Origin: Alteromonas macleodii | GTDB taxonomy: Bacteria; Pseudomonadota; Gammaproteobacteria; Enterobacterales; Alteromonadaceae | DNA: 64,000 nt | Assembly (NCBI RefSeq): GCF_903772925.1 | Contig: NZ_LR812090.1 | Coordinates: 62,001 to 126,000 of the forward strand | Direction: 5' to 3' | Part shown: in pieces, positions 29,269-36,749 of the stretch | Layout: each line of letters begins with the position of its first letter | Numbering within the stretch: position 1 is the first letter of the stretch | Notes under the pieces: model-generated | Told to the model about the DNA's origin: nothing | The model's database searches: none | What the model saw: only the letters and a program-made list of their open reading frames with translations | Position numbers and translations under genes: made by a program

Positions 29269-30588
29269 CTAAATGTGTTGTGAAAAGTACGCTTTACTGC
29301 CTAATACTTTGTCTAAATAGCGCTGCGTTTCAGTGTGTGTTTTACTTTTTATTACTTGCATCACTTGTTCTGGCGTCATCTGATTAATTTTCTCAATTGC
29401 TGCCATTCTGCCGTGCTTACCATTGTTGAACGCTTTTGAGAGGTTACCTATGCCAGTATTATAAGCGGCTATAGCGCAGTACAAACGACTGGTGGGGTTT
29501 TCAACTTCTTTAAGATAACGCGTCATTAAAATATTGAAATATGCGCTGCCATATTCAATATTGCGTTCGCTGTCATACAGCTCTTCAGGCGTTGGCTTTT
29601 TATCACTGGAAAATACTTGCTTATTCACATCTGCGCCTGCGGTGGCGGGCACAATTTGCATTAACCCGTAAGCGGGAATATGTGACTTGGCCAGGGGGTT
29701 AAAGTGGCTTTCGGTTTCCATTACTGCCAGCAGGGTATCTTCGGCTACTTGCCAACGTGAAGCCTGTTGTGAAACGGCATTTAAAAATTCAGCTGCTTTT
29801 TCGTAACGCGCCCGCTGCAGTTGTATTTTATAAGAACGCGTGTTTTTGGCTGTTGCGTCAACTTTTGCTTCTGATACTTCATTAAGTTGTGTAGTGAGCG
29901 TCGCCACTGTTTTTGTGGCTTGTTCTTTTGTTTGCTTCGGCACATCTTCTCTTGAAGCAAACTGTTCGACTTCTTTTATCTGCTTCTCTAAGCGAGCTTT
30001 AGTTCGTTGCGTAACTAATGCAGCCTGTTTTTCTACGGGTATCGCCTTTGCAGCAACTATCGATTTTGCTAAATCAGCATCACTTTTTATTCCCAATGCG
30101 TTAAGCAAGGTAGGGGCTGCGCTTTTATTGTTTTTTAGCGTGGGAATGTGTGCTTTTTTTGCTGAGTTACCGTCTAAAATGACAAACTCAGGGTTTACTT
30201 CTTTTGCTTCAGATGCTGACAATTTTAGCGTACTTTCAAGCGCAGCTTTGACTTGATCGTTCTTTTCCTGTTCATCAAGTGTGTCGAATTCGTCGTCACG
30301 AATACTCACCTCAATAGTGTCTTTTTCGAAATCAGCAATGACTTTTATATTGTTATCGTTTGAATATGCCACGTACTCAGTGGTTGAACTCAACTCAGCT
30401 ACGCCCCATTTTTCGATTAACTTTTCTTTAAACGCTTCATACCGCTGAGAGTAATCGTTAGCAAAGCGTTCGTACCTCTCTTTATGCTTTTCCTTATAGG
30501 CATCAAACTTTGACTGCTGCGCCACTGAAGGTGCGCTTAACAGCATCGATGCAATAACTGCCTTCTTTAACACTCTGTTTCGCAACAT
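29269..30588 (-). CDS. MltC-like lytic murein transglycosylase
   Basis: The protein (about 439 residues from ATG 30588) has a signal peptide ending APSVAQ. An N-terminal domain like that of MltC follows (WGVAELSSTTEYVAYS, then VIADFEKDTIEV), then a charged coiled-coil middle (about 150-280). The C-terminal SLT domain has ETESHFNPLAKSHIPAYGLMQ (split: the catalytic Glu of ETESHFNP, then YGLMQIVPATAG) and AIAAYNTGIGN. It should cut peptidoglycan with 1,6-anhydro products. It lacks MltC's lipobox. ATG 30588 is preferred over 30630 because AAGGA precedes it and the shorter form has a clean signal peptide. Confidence 0.85.
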   Translation of the reverse strand: MLRNRVLKKAVIASMLLSAPSVAQQSKFDAYKEKHKERYERFANDYSQRYEAFKEKLIEKWGVAELSSTTEYVAYSNDNNIKVIADFEKDTIEVSIRDDEFDTLDEQEKNDQVKAALESTLKLSASEAKEVNPEFVILDGNSAKKAHIPTLKNNKSAAPTLLNALGIKSDADLAKSIVAAKAIPVEKQAALVTQRTKARLEKQIKEVEQFASREDVPKQTKEQATKTVATLTTQLNEVSEAKVDATAKNTRSYKIQLQRARYEKAAEFLNAVSQQASRWQVAEDTLLAVMETESHFNPLAKSHIPAYGLMQIVPATAGADVNKQVFSSDKKPTPEELYDSERNIEYGSAYFNILMTRYLKEVENPTSRLYCAIAAYNTGIGNLSKAFNNGKHGRMAAIEKINQMTPEQVMQVIKSKTHTETQRYLDKVLGSKAYFSQHI

Positions 30589-30601
30589 GGCAAGTATGTC
30601 C

Positions 30602-31375
30602 TTATTTCTTGTAATACAAAGAGTATTCAAAGTTGGTTAAAACTGAGTCGGCAATGACTGATAGGTCATTTTCACCTGCGCCGTAAAAGTTATTTATGGC
30701 TCTCGTAGTTAACTGCCTCACTTTTGTTAACGCCTCTGGTGATGTCTCATCCATATTTAAGGTGTTGTAGATCTCTCGTAGTTCTTCACTGGGCAGTTGT
30801 ACCTCGACACCGTAGCTGATAGCACCAAAGTAGTTGTTAACGAATAACTTTTCTTTACCAAGCTCTTCTTTAACTAAAAGGTATTCAATGTTGTTGAAAT
30901 CTAGTGTGAAATCTTCAATAGTGCCGTAGTTATCGGCAATGCTAGTTTTGTCGTCGCTAGCGGTCTTTGTGAGTAGGCTATGCGGCACAAAGTCATCAAT
31001 TAGGCTTGTGATGGTGTATGCACTTACACGGTTTTCTTCTACTATCAGCGTTAGTATGTATTTTTCTTTTAGGTAATAAGCAAAGCTGATTTCATCATTG
31101 TATTTACTGGTTTTGATTAACTGCGGCTCGCCAATAAGGTTTTTTATGTAGCGTAAATTACTGCCTACATTTATACGGTCTAACGCCTGATATTCGTATT
31201 GATGAGTGAAGTTAGAAAGAGTAAGTCGCCAGGCTTCAACAATAACGTCTTTAGTGTCTCCCCACTGACCTAAAGCCATAAGACCAAGAGCACCTGCTAC
31301 AAAGTATTCATAGACAGATTTTTTGCGACCAGGCGCTGTGTCAGTCTCATCCGAACTTCTCTGATTTTCACTCAT
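30602..31375 (-). CDS. Hypothetical membrane-anchored protein
   Basis: The 257-residue protein has a hydrophilic N terminus, one hydrophobic segment (about residues 26-40, FVAGALGLMALGQW) and a soluble remainder. The N-terminal RKKSVYEYF before the helix suggests a cytoplasmic N terminus. I recall similar proteins named after the ETEC_3214 domain, but am not certain. It sits between the LPP20 lipoprotein gene and the transglycosylase gene, with gaps of about 14 bases, so it is part of the envelope operon. Function unknown. Confidence 0.6.
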   Translation of the reverse strand: MSENQRSSDETDTAPGRKKSVYEYFVAGALGLMALGQWGDTKDVIVEAWRLTLSNFTHQYEYQALDRINVGSNLRYIKNLIGEPQLIKTSKYNDEISFAYYLKEKYILTLIVEENRVSAYTITSLIDDFVPHSLLTKTASDDKTSIADNYGTIEDFTLDFNNIEYLLVKEELGKEKLFVNNYFGAISYGVEVQLPSEELREIYNTLNMDETSPEALTKVRQLTTRAINNFYGAGENDLSVIADSVLTNFEYSLYYKK

Positions 31376-31389
31376 TACTTAAACCCGTT

Positions 31390-31941
31390 CTACAGCTGAT
31401 TTTCCGACTTTAAAAAGTTCAGATAAAGTAATGTTTCATCTTCTGGACTTAACTTAGTAGGAGCACTATTGATAACGCGTTCAAATAATCTCTTTGCGTT
31501 GTCTTCAGACACAGTGACCAATGCACACACATTTTTCTGTTGACCCATTTGAGCGTAATCGACCTTGGTTACTTTCGAGCCCTGAAGCGCTTGATTCACG
31601 AACTGGGTAGTGGCGGTAGAAAAGTCAGTATTAGTGGTACTGGCACTAGCACTAGATACCGTTTGTGCATATTGTTCTTGTAGAGAAGATACGCGAGCAT
31701 CTAATTGGGCGGCCAACTCAGTACGTGCCATAGTAGCAGCCTGAGTTTTATCCATAGAAAAGCTGTTTGATGCTGCTACACAAGATGAGGCTGCTAAACC
31801 GGACTCTACTGTTGGGTTTGTTACCCAAGAGGGCAGGTTCATCCCCATATCTGTAGCATTTGTTTTTGGTGTTGAGCTACACCCTGCTGCTAAAGCAAGC
31901 GTGGTAGATAAAGCGATTAACTGAAGGTTGCGTTTAAGCAC
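31390..31941 (-). CDS. LPP20-family lipoprotein
   Basis: The protein is about 183 residues from a GTG at 31941, which has GGAG six bases upstream; an ATG four codons earlier (31953) is possible. The lipobox LALAAGC is near residue 21. The LPP20 domain follows (ASSCVAASNSFSMDKTQAAT, then ARTELAAQLDARV). Members such as FlgP form outer-membrane rings or assist secretion. It is the first gene of the 31.9-27.3 kb operon, and the same domain recurs in the gene at 28348. Confidence 0.75.
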   Translation of the reverse strand: MLKRNLQLIALSTTLALAAGCSSTPKTNATDMGMNLPSWVTNPTVESGLAASSCVAASNSFSMDKTQAATMARTELAAQLDARVSSLQEQYAQTVSSASASTTNTDFSTATTQFVNQALQGSKVTKVDYAQMGQQKNVCALVTVSEDNAKRLFERVINSAPTKLSPEDETLLYLNFLKSENQL

Positions 31942-31953
31942 TATTAACTCCAT

Positions 31954-32196
31954 TTACATTTGCGGACAGGAACACCGCGTTCAAATCCATTTGATTGCAT
32001 ATTGGCTATATTAGCGCCATTTAATTTAAATTACAGAGAAAAATTTGGGCATAACGGTTATTTTTTATAATTAGGTATAGAAAAATATACTTTTTCGAGA
32101 AGTGTTGCTCCCTCCGTAACAAACTTTTAATAATGTAACTTTCGAAGTTAGCACTAATCCACCTGTCGCAACGCCTTGATACTGTTACGTTGCAAT
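31954..32196. other. A/T-rich intergenic region upstream of the lipoprotein operon
   Basis: No coding frame is recognised. The A/T-rich stretch next to 31954 presumably holds the promoter of the minus-strand operon. The right end joins abruptly to BCCT repeat copy 2 at about 32197. Confidence 0.5.
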
Positions 32197-32380
32197 GCGG
32201 GCAGCTAATTACGACATGCGCTATCAGCCTGTCGCGGCTGTAGTTTTTAGTGGTTCAGTTATAAAGAGTGATTAAGCTGTAAAACAAAGCGCTGCCGATT
32301 GGCGGCGCTTTTTCATTTTAAAGCCCCACATTTCACTTTCACATAAGGTGCGCTGTGTTAACGTAACCAAGATTAATAGC
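32197..32380 (+). repeat. BCCT 3'-end repeat, copy 2 (internally deleted)
   Basis: The sequence begins with the codons for RAANYDMRYQP of the BCCT protein and then jumps to the last codons (GTCGCGGCTGTAG), having lost about 170 bases. It continues through the terminator hairpin and about 65 bases of the flank almost identically to 27064-27216. It lies between the lipoprotein operon and the first HNH-like gene. Confidence 0.85.
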
Positions 32381-32416
32381 ACCCAAACAGCATTAACCAT
32401 TTGAGCAAGTAGCAGT

Positions 32417-33058
32417 ATGTCAGTAAAGAATTATCAAAAATTCTATCAGCCATTAAATGCAGTACATTCGGCTGACTTCAATCGCTGTATTTACTGCGGC
32501 TGCGAGGCGGCCCGGCAAGACTTTATTCCGCCTATAAAATTCATTCACGACTGGCAAAGCGGACATCTACAGGCCGATTTCATTTCCGTACCTTCATGCA
32601 ACGAATGCTTCGACCTGCTAAAAAACGAAAACAACGGCACGCTAGAGCCCAGAATAATAGCGTTAAAAAAGCTATTGTCAGAAAAGTACAAAAAGGCCAT
32701 TAGGGTATATAACCACTGGAGCATGGAAGAAATAGAAGAAATGGATGCCGCATTCCAAATAAGCCTAAAAGGCGGCATGCGACTAGGTAAAGAAACCCTT
32801 TCACGCCTTCAATTTACTGGGTTCGACTATGAAGTAAACGGCAGCACAACGCGGGTGGCAAAACCACAGCGCGAGGTGTTCAAGGTGTTCGATGAAGAGT
32901 TTAGCAGCTTTAGAGAAGCGCTAGCCTTTGCCAGCGCTACCTACAAAATAAAGAAAAGCCGACTAAGTCAGCTTTATTTCGATAATGATGAAAGCTTTGA
33001 TAGGGCGATCGAGGTTTTTCATGGGTTGGTTGAAGACCATCAATCAAAAGCTGATTGA
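32417..33058 (+). CDS. HNH-like zinc-finger protein, paralogue A
   Basis: The 213-residue protein has a CxxC...CxxC zinc-ribbon pattern (CIYCGC near residue 21, SCNEC near 59) spaced as in HNH endonucleases. The first HNH histidine (usually DHVVP) is missing: the position reads DFIPP. It may therefore bind zinc and DNA without cutting. The second half (GFDYEVNGSTTRVAKP onward) is unassigned. It is about 60% identical by eye to paralogue B at 35817, and a fragment of a third copy lies at 33444. Each full copy follows a BCCT-repeat terminator by 100-150 bases. Confidence 0.75.
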   Translation: MSVKNYQKFYQPLNAVHSADFNRCIYCGCEAARQDFIPPIKFIHDWQSGHLQADFISVPSCNECFDLLKNENNGTLEPRIIALKKLLSEKYKKAIRVYNHWSMEEIEEMDAAFQISLKGGMRLGKETLSRLQFTGFDYEVNGSTTRVAKPQREVFKVFDEEFSSFREALAFASATYKIKKSRLSQLYFDNDESFDRAIEVFHGLVEDHQSKAD

Positions 33059-33107
33059 TGGCACTGAACTCCGGAATCAGCGGTTCGAACCCTATCGAGC
33101 GCAACCA

Positions 33108-33356
33108 TCACTCTTGACCGTTTTTTAAAAAGTACAACTCAGAAAACCCCATTTTTGCAAATTCGGTATCTCGGTAGTTTCTTACGGTTTTTTTGTCTTT
33201 ACTGATAGCGGCAAGCTGCTGTTCAGTTTGCAGGAACTGGGAAAGGTCTATACCCTCAGCATCGGCCACAGCTTCATGCATATTTTGATGGCGGCTGTAA
33301 GAAAAATTTATCTCTTTTGCCACACCTTTAAACTTATAACGTACTTTATGGGCCAT
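33108..33356 (-). CDS. Small hypothetical protein
   Basis: An 82-residue frame on the minus strand lies between the HNH-like paralogue A and the HNH remnant. Composition is protein-like (charged, one AVADAEGIDLSQFLQTEQQL helix), but no family is recognised and the ribosome binding site is weak. No overlapping better candidate exists, so it is reported with moderate confidence. Confidence 0.45.
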   Translation of the reverse strand: MAHKVRYKFKGVAKEINFSYSRHQNMHEAVADAEGIDLSQFLQTEQQLAAISKDKKTVRNYRDTEFAKMGFSELYFLKNGQE

Positions 33357-33443
33357 GTTCTACTCGAGTTGGTCGATGTAATTCAAAAACTGTTTAACCG
33401 CTATTATAAACTCAATTAGCGCCAATATTTACCGTATTAAGAA

Positions 33444-33548
33444 ACGCGGGTGGAAAAACCACAGTGTGAGGTGTTTAAAGTATTCGATGATGATAAAAGC
33501 TTTAATAGGGTTATCGAGGCTTTTAATGGGTTGGTGGATAAAGCGTAA
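33444..33548 (+). pseudogene. Fragment of a third HNH-like paralogue
   Basis: The frame reads TRVEKPQCEVFKVFDDDKSF and continues NRVIEAFNGLVDKA to a stop. It matches the C-terminal third of paralogue A (TRVAKPQREVFKVFDEE ... ESFDRAIEVFHGLVE) with an internal in-frame deletion of about 30 codons. There is no start codon or zinc-finger half. It sits 67 bases before the Mrr-like gene. Confidence 0.75.
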
Positions 33549-33615
33549 ATAATTTAGATTGCTATGATGTTCTAAACTAAACATTGATATAACTTACCTA
33601 AAATACGAGGGATGT

Positions 33616-34611
33616 ATGGGGCCTGATTTCGAAAATAGTAAAGTACTCCTGATGAGGGGACCTGTTGAATTGATCAGTGAGGGATATGCTGGGATCGGGT
33701 GGGGGCAATTTCAGCTTCGTGAATTTCGCAATGCTGATGAGTTGTTTAAGCACCTTGAAAGCACACAACAAAGTGTTGGGCGTAGCGGTAATCAACTGCG
33801 TCGATTTATTGAAGTTAAGCAAGGCGATTTCATCGTGGTGCCAGCGCCTGCCCGTATATACATAGGAATCGCTACTGGCGAGAAACGATTCTGCGCAGAC
33901 AAACCGTGGGGCGAAAACCAAATACAAGTAACGTTTCCCTGCGATGCTGAAAACGAGCCAATTTCTATCGCACGTACAGACCTGAAGCAAGGTTTACAAT
34001 CTAGGCTGCGTATACGTTTAACCGTTGCAGACTTAGATTACTTTAAAGACGAAATCATAGAGCGTTACAACGACATTAAAAATAATGTGAGTAGCGGTGC
34101 CTTATCCAAAATTAACGAAAAAGCAGGGGAAAAATTAGAGCAGTTTAAGGCAAAACTGTTAGATAACCTTCGAAATAGAAATCATTATTTGGAAGCTGGT
34201 GGGCAGGGCTTAGAACACCTTGTAAAAGAACTGCTTGAAATTGAAGGTTACACCGCTGTTATACCTAGTAAGCAAAGTCACGAGGTAGGGATAGATGTTG
34301 ATATAGAAGCCCAGTCACGCAACCCTTTCATTACGCAAGAGCTTTTGGTTCAAGTGAAAGATCATGTGGGATATACAGATAAGCATGCCATCGAGCAGAT
34401 AGCGAAAGTTAAGAAAGAAGATGATTGCTATAGATGGGTAGTATCTTTGGCTGATTTTAGTAAGGATGCAAAAGACTGCGCTGTTAAATTTAACGTTAAG
34501 CTGATGAGCGGAGCTGAATTTGTCGACTGGCTAGCGGAGCGCTGGCAAGACTTATCCCCTACGACACAGCAAAAGCTCGGTATAGCTTCAGTGCCGCAAC
34601 TTATATTTTAA
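33616..34611 (+). CDS. Mrr-like restriction endonuclease family protein
   Basis: The 331-residue protein has an N-terminal domain of about 130 residues with a GDFIVVPAPARIYIG segment (a small beta-barrel, possibly PUA/EVE-like). The C-terminal Mrr-type PD-(D/E)XK nuclease domain (about 200-310) shows LEHLVKELLEIEGY, then the catalytic GIDVDIEA and LLVQVKDH (D...QxK). Mrr relatives cut modified DNA, so a role as a type IV restriction enzyme is plausible; here it lies in the same island as a DNA-modification system. No partner methylase is adjacent. Confidence 0.8.
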   Translation: MGPDFENSKVLLMRGPVELISEGYAGIGWGQFQLREFRNADELFKHLESTQQSVGRSGNQLRRFIEVKQGDFIVVPAPARIYIGIATGEKRFCADKPWGENQIQVTFPCDAENEPISIARTDLKQGLQSRLRIRLTVADLDYFKDEIIERYNDIKNNVSSGALSKINEKAGEKLEQFKAKLLDNLRNRNHYLEAGGQGLEHLVKELLEIEGYTAVIPSKQSHEVGIDVDIEAQSRNPFITQELLVQVKDHVGYTDKHAIEQIAKVKKEDDCYRWVVSLADFSKDAKDCAVKFNVKLMSGAEFVDWLAERWQDLSPTTQQKLGIASVPQLIF

Positions 34612-34742
34612 ACCCCTATATAGAAAACGAATCTCTTTGCTAATAGGTGTAGGTTAGACGAACGGAAGTAAGCGAAACGCTTTGGCAGCAAGTGTTTTAT
34701 CAGCTATCTTTAACTTAATTAAATCAATATATTGAGTGCTAA

Positions 34743-35321
34743 ATGAAATTTAAGTTATCAGAAGAAGTAAAGAAAATATCAAATGTCGCGCTAAAGGATT
34801 TAGATAGGACTCTTTGGGAACTTCCTGAGTATTATTTAGGTGTGAAGTTAGCCGAGTCTGCGAAGAAGCAGGGCTATTCTTTTGAGCTAGAGAAGAGTAC
34901 TAAAGAGATAGCGAAAGAGCTGAACGTAGCGCTACCAGAGTCTTCTAGGAACGGTCGAATAGACTTGGTTATTCGAACTTCGCAACAAAAGAAGTTATCT
35001 CATCTTATAGAGATAAAGAGAAGAATTGGCCTTCATAAAGTAACAAAAGATGTTTTGCGACTCGCTGAGTTTTGCTCTGCTTCAACCAAAAAATCTGCAA
35101 AAAAAGCATTTTTGGTTGTAGTTACAAGAGCAAAGCCCAAAACTATAGAAAAAAGAGAAGGTGAATTGCAAGATAAGCTAGATTTGCATTTCAAGAATAG
35201 CAAGCAGGCAGCGGTTATTAGCGTTAAAGAAGTTATTTCTATTGCTGAGTACAAAAATTGCGATAAAGCTGACTGGAAAGATGAACAAGTAGTTATTATG
35301 CAAATAACGGCAAAGTCTTAG
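34743..35321 (+). CDS. PD-(D/E)XK nuclease-like hypothetical protein
   Basis: The 192-residue protein has a possible nuclease core: RNGRIDLVIRT followed about 12 residues later by LIEIKRRIG (D...ExK). No other domain is recognised. It is alone between the Mrr-like gene and BCCT repeat copy 3, with high A/T content like the rest of the island. It could be an effector or an immunity-type protein; function is not established. Confidence 0.6.
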   Translation: MKFKLSEEVKKISNVALKDLDRTLWELPEYYLGVKLAESAKKQGYSFELEKSTKEIAKELNVALPESSRNGRIDLVIRTSQQKKLSHLIEIKRRIGLHKVTKDVLRLAEFCSASTKKSAKKAFLVVVTRAKPKTIEKREGELQDKLDLHFKNSKQAAVISVKEVISIAEYKNCDKADWKDEQVVIMQITAKS

Positions 35322-35328
35322 GGAAGTT

Positions 35329-35665
35329 CCGCCATTAGCGATAGCCTTAATGCTGTGTATTGTCATAGTGCGGGCAGCTAATTACGACATGCGCTATCAG
35401 CCTGACTATTCGGTGAAAGAAATTAACATTGAAGAGTTTCCGGACGACTACCCATGGAGCGAAGAAGGTACATGGGAGCTTGACTAGGAAAGCGAGGAGG
35501 GCGCAGAAGATGTACCCATTGCGGCCAAACCTAAGCATCGTGAACCAGAAGATCACATAGAAGGCGATCCACATAGAGGCCGTCGCGGCTGTAGTCTTTT
35601 GTGGTTCAGTTATAAATAGTGATTAAGTTGTAAAATAAAGCGCTGCCGAAAAGTGGCGCTTTTTG
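35329..35665 (+). repeat. BCCT 3'-end repeat, copy 3 (decayed)
   Basis: The sequence aligns with 26817-27150 of the BCCT gene. The translated frame reads VPPLAIALMLCIVIVRAANY, then DMRYQPDYSVKEINIEEFPD, and meets a TAG (35484-35486) before the end of the tail. Remaining bases continue similar to the parental tail and terminator with scattered substitutions. No start codon or upstream part of the transporter is present. It ends just before the second HNH-like gene. Confidence 0.85.
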
Positions 35666-35816
35666 TTTTATAAGTGAATTATAATATATTTATCAGAAGC
35701 TTAAGATTGCTTTAGATTCTTAGTTTAACTATTCACAACCGTTCGAATTTAGACTATGTTTGAAAGTGTGTCACCGTAGACGACATAATATTTCAACAAA
35801 AGGCGCGTCATTAGTA

Positions 35817-36611
35817 ATGGACTACGAAAAGTATTACGAACCTTTAAAAGCTGTTCACTCCGCTGACTTTAATCTCTGTTTCTATTGTGGCTGTGAAGCC
35901 TCGTGCTCAGATTATATTCCCCCTATTAACTTTATTCATGACTGGCGAGACGCAAGTAGAGATGCGGATTTTATATCCGTGCCTTCGTGTACAGAGTGTC
36001 GAGATTTGCTTAGAAAGCAGAATATTGGATCGCTAGATTTACGAATAGATACTTTAAAAGGGCTATTAGCAGACAAATACGAAAAAGCGATTAGAGTGTT
36101 TAATCATTGGAGTGATGAAGAAATACAAGAAATGGACGCTTCATTTCAAAGAAGTCTAGAAGGTGGTTCTAACCTTGGCAAAGAAGCTATAACAAGAGTT
36201 CGTTTTGCAGGCTTTGATTATGAAGTAAATGGCAGTATTACACGAGTCACCAAACCTGAAAAAAGACTAGTTAAAGTATTCGAACACGAATTTGATAGCT
36301 TTAAGGAAGCCCTAGAGTTTGCGTGTTTAACCTATCAAATAAAGAAGAGCAAGCTAAGTCAGCTTTATTTTGAAAGCGGTGAGTCTTTCGAAAAAGCGAT
36401 AGAAAACTTTCATTATACGATGAAACTTCAAGAGCTTGAAAACGAGATTAAGCAGCCCTGCCAAAAGTTCGCGAAACAATACAAGCAAAATAGCGATTTC
36501 GTTTTACGAACAGTAATGAAATACATGATTGAAGACGAAGAGCTAGAGGTAAATATGGCGCTAGCGAAGCTAGGGCAGAGGTATGTAAAAGGTTTTAAAG
36601 CGGTTGTCTAA
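35817..36611 (+). CDS. HNH-like zinc-finger protein, paralogue B
   Basis: The 264-residue protein has the same architecture as paralogue A (CFYCGC, SCTEC; DYIPP in place of an HNH DHVVP). A C-terminal extension of about 55 residues is absent from A. The ATG at 35817 matches the start of A; the upstream in-frame TTG at 35760 would add 19 unmatched residues. It directly precedes the dpt operon (139 bases), so it may be linked to the phosphorothioation system, but the paralogue elsewhere in the island shows that the link is not obligatory. Confidence 0.75.
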   Translation: MDYEKYYEPLKAVHSADFNLCFYCGCEASCSDYIPPINFIHDWRDASRDADFISVPSCTECRDLLRKQNIGSLDLRIDTLKGLLADKYEKAIRVFNHWSDEEIQEMDASFQRSLEGGSNLGKEAITRVRFAGFDYEVNGSITRVTKPEKRLVKVFEHEFDSFKEALEFACLTYQIKKSKLSQLYFESGESFEKAIENFHYTMKLQELENEIKQPCQKFAKQYKQNSDFVLRTVMKYMIEDEELEVNMALAKLGQRYVKGFKAVV

Positions 36612-36749
36612 GAAAAATGCTTATATTCAAAAGAGTTAAATTAATACGCAATACGCTTTAATCATACCAATCTATCGGCAACTGTCATTGGATCACTAAA
36701 TAATTCAATGTTATTTTATTAGACTAAAGACTAACTATAAGGATGTGGA

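Noticed and set aside
33061..33106. tRNA 3'-end-like stretch (GGTTCGAACC followed at a distance by GCAACCA) after the first HNH-like gene
   Set aside because: The T-stem pairs at only three of five positions, and no matching acceptor or anticodon arm is present upstream; it could be a decayed att remnant but cannot be supported.
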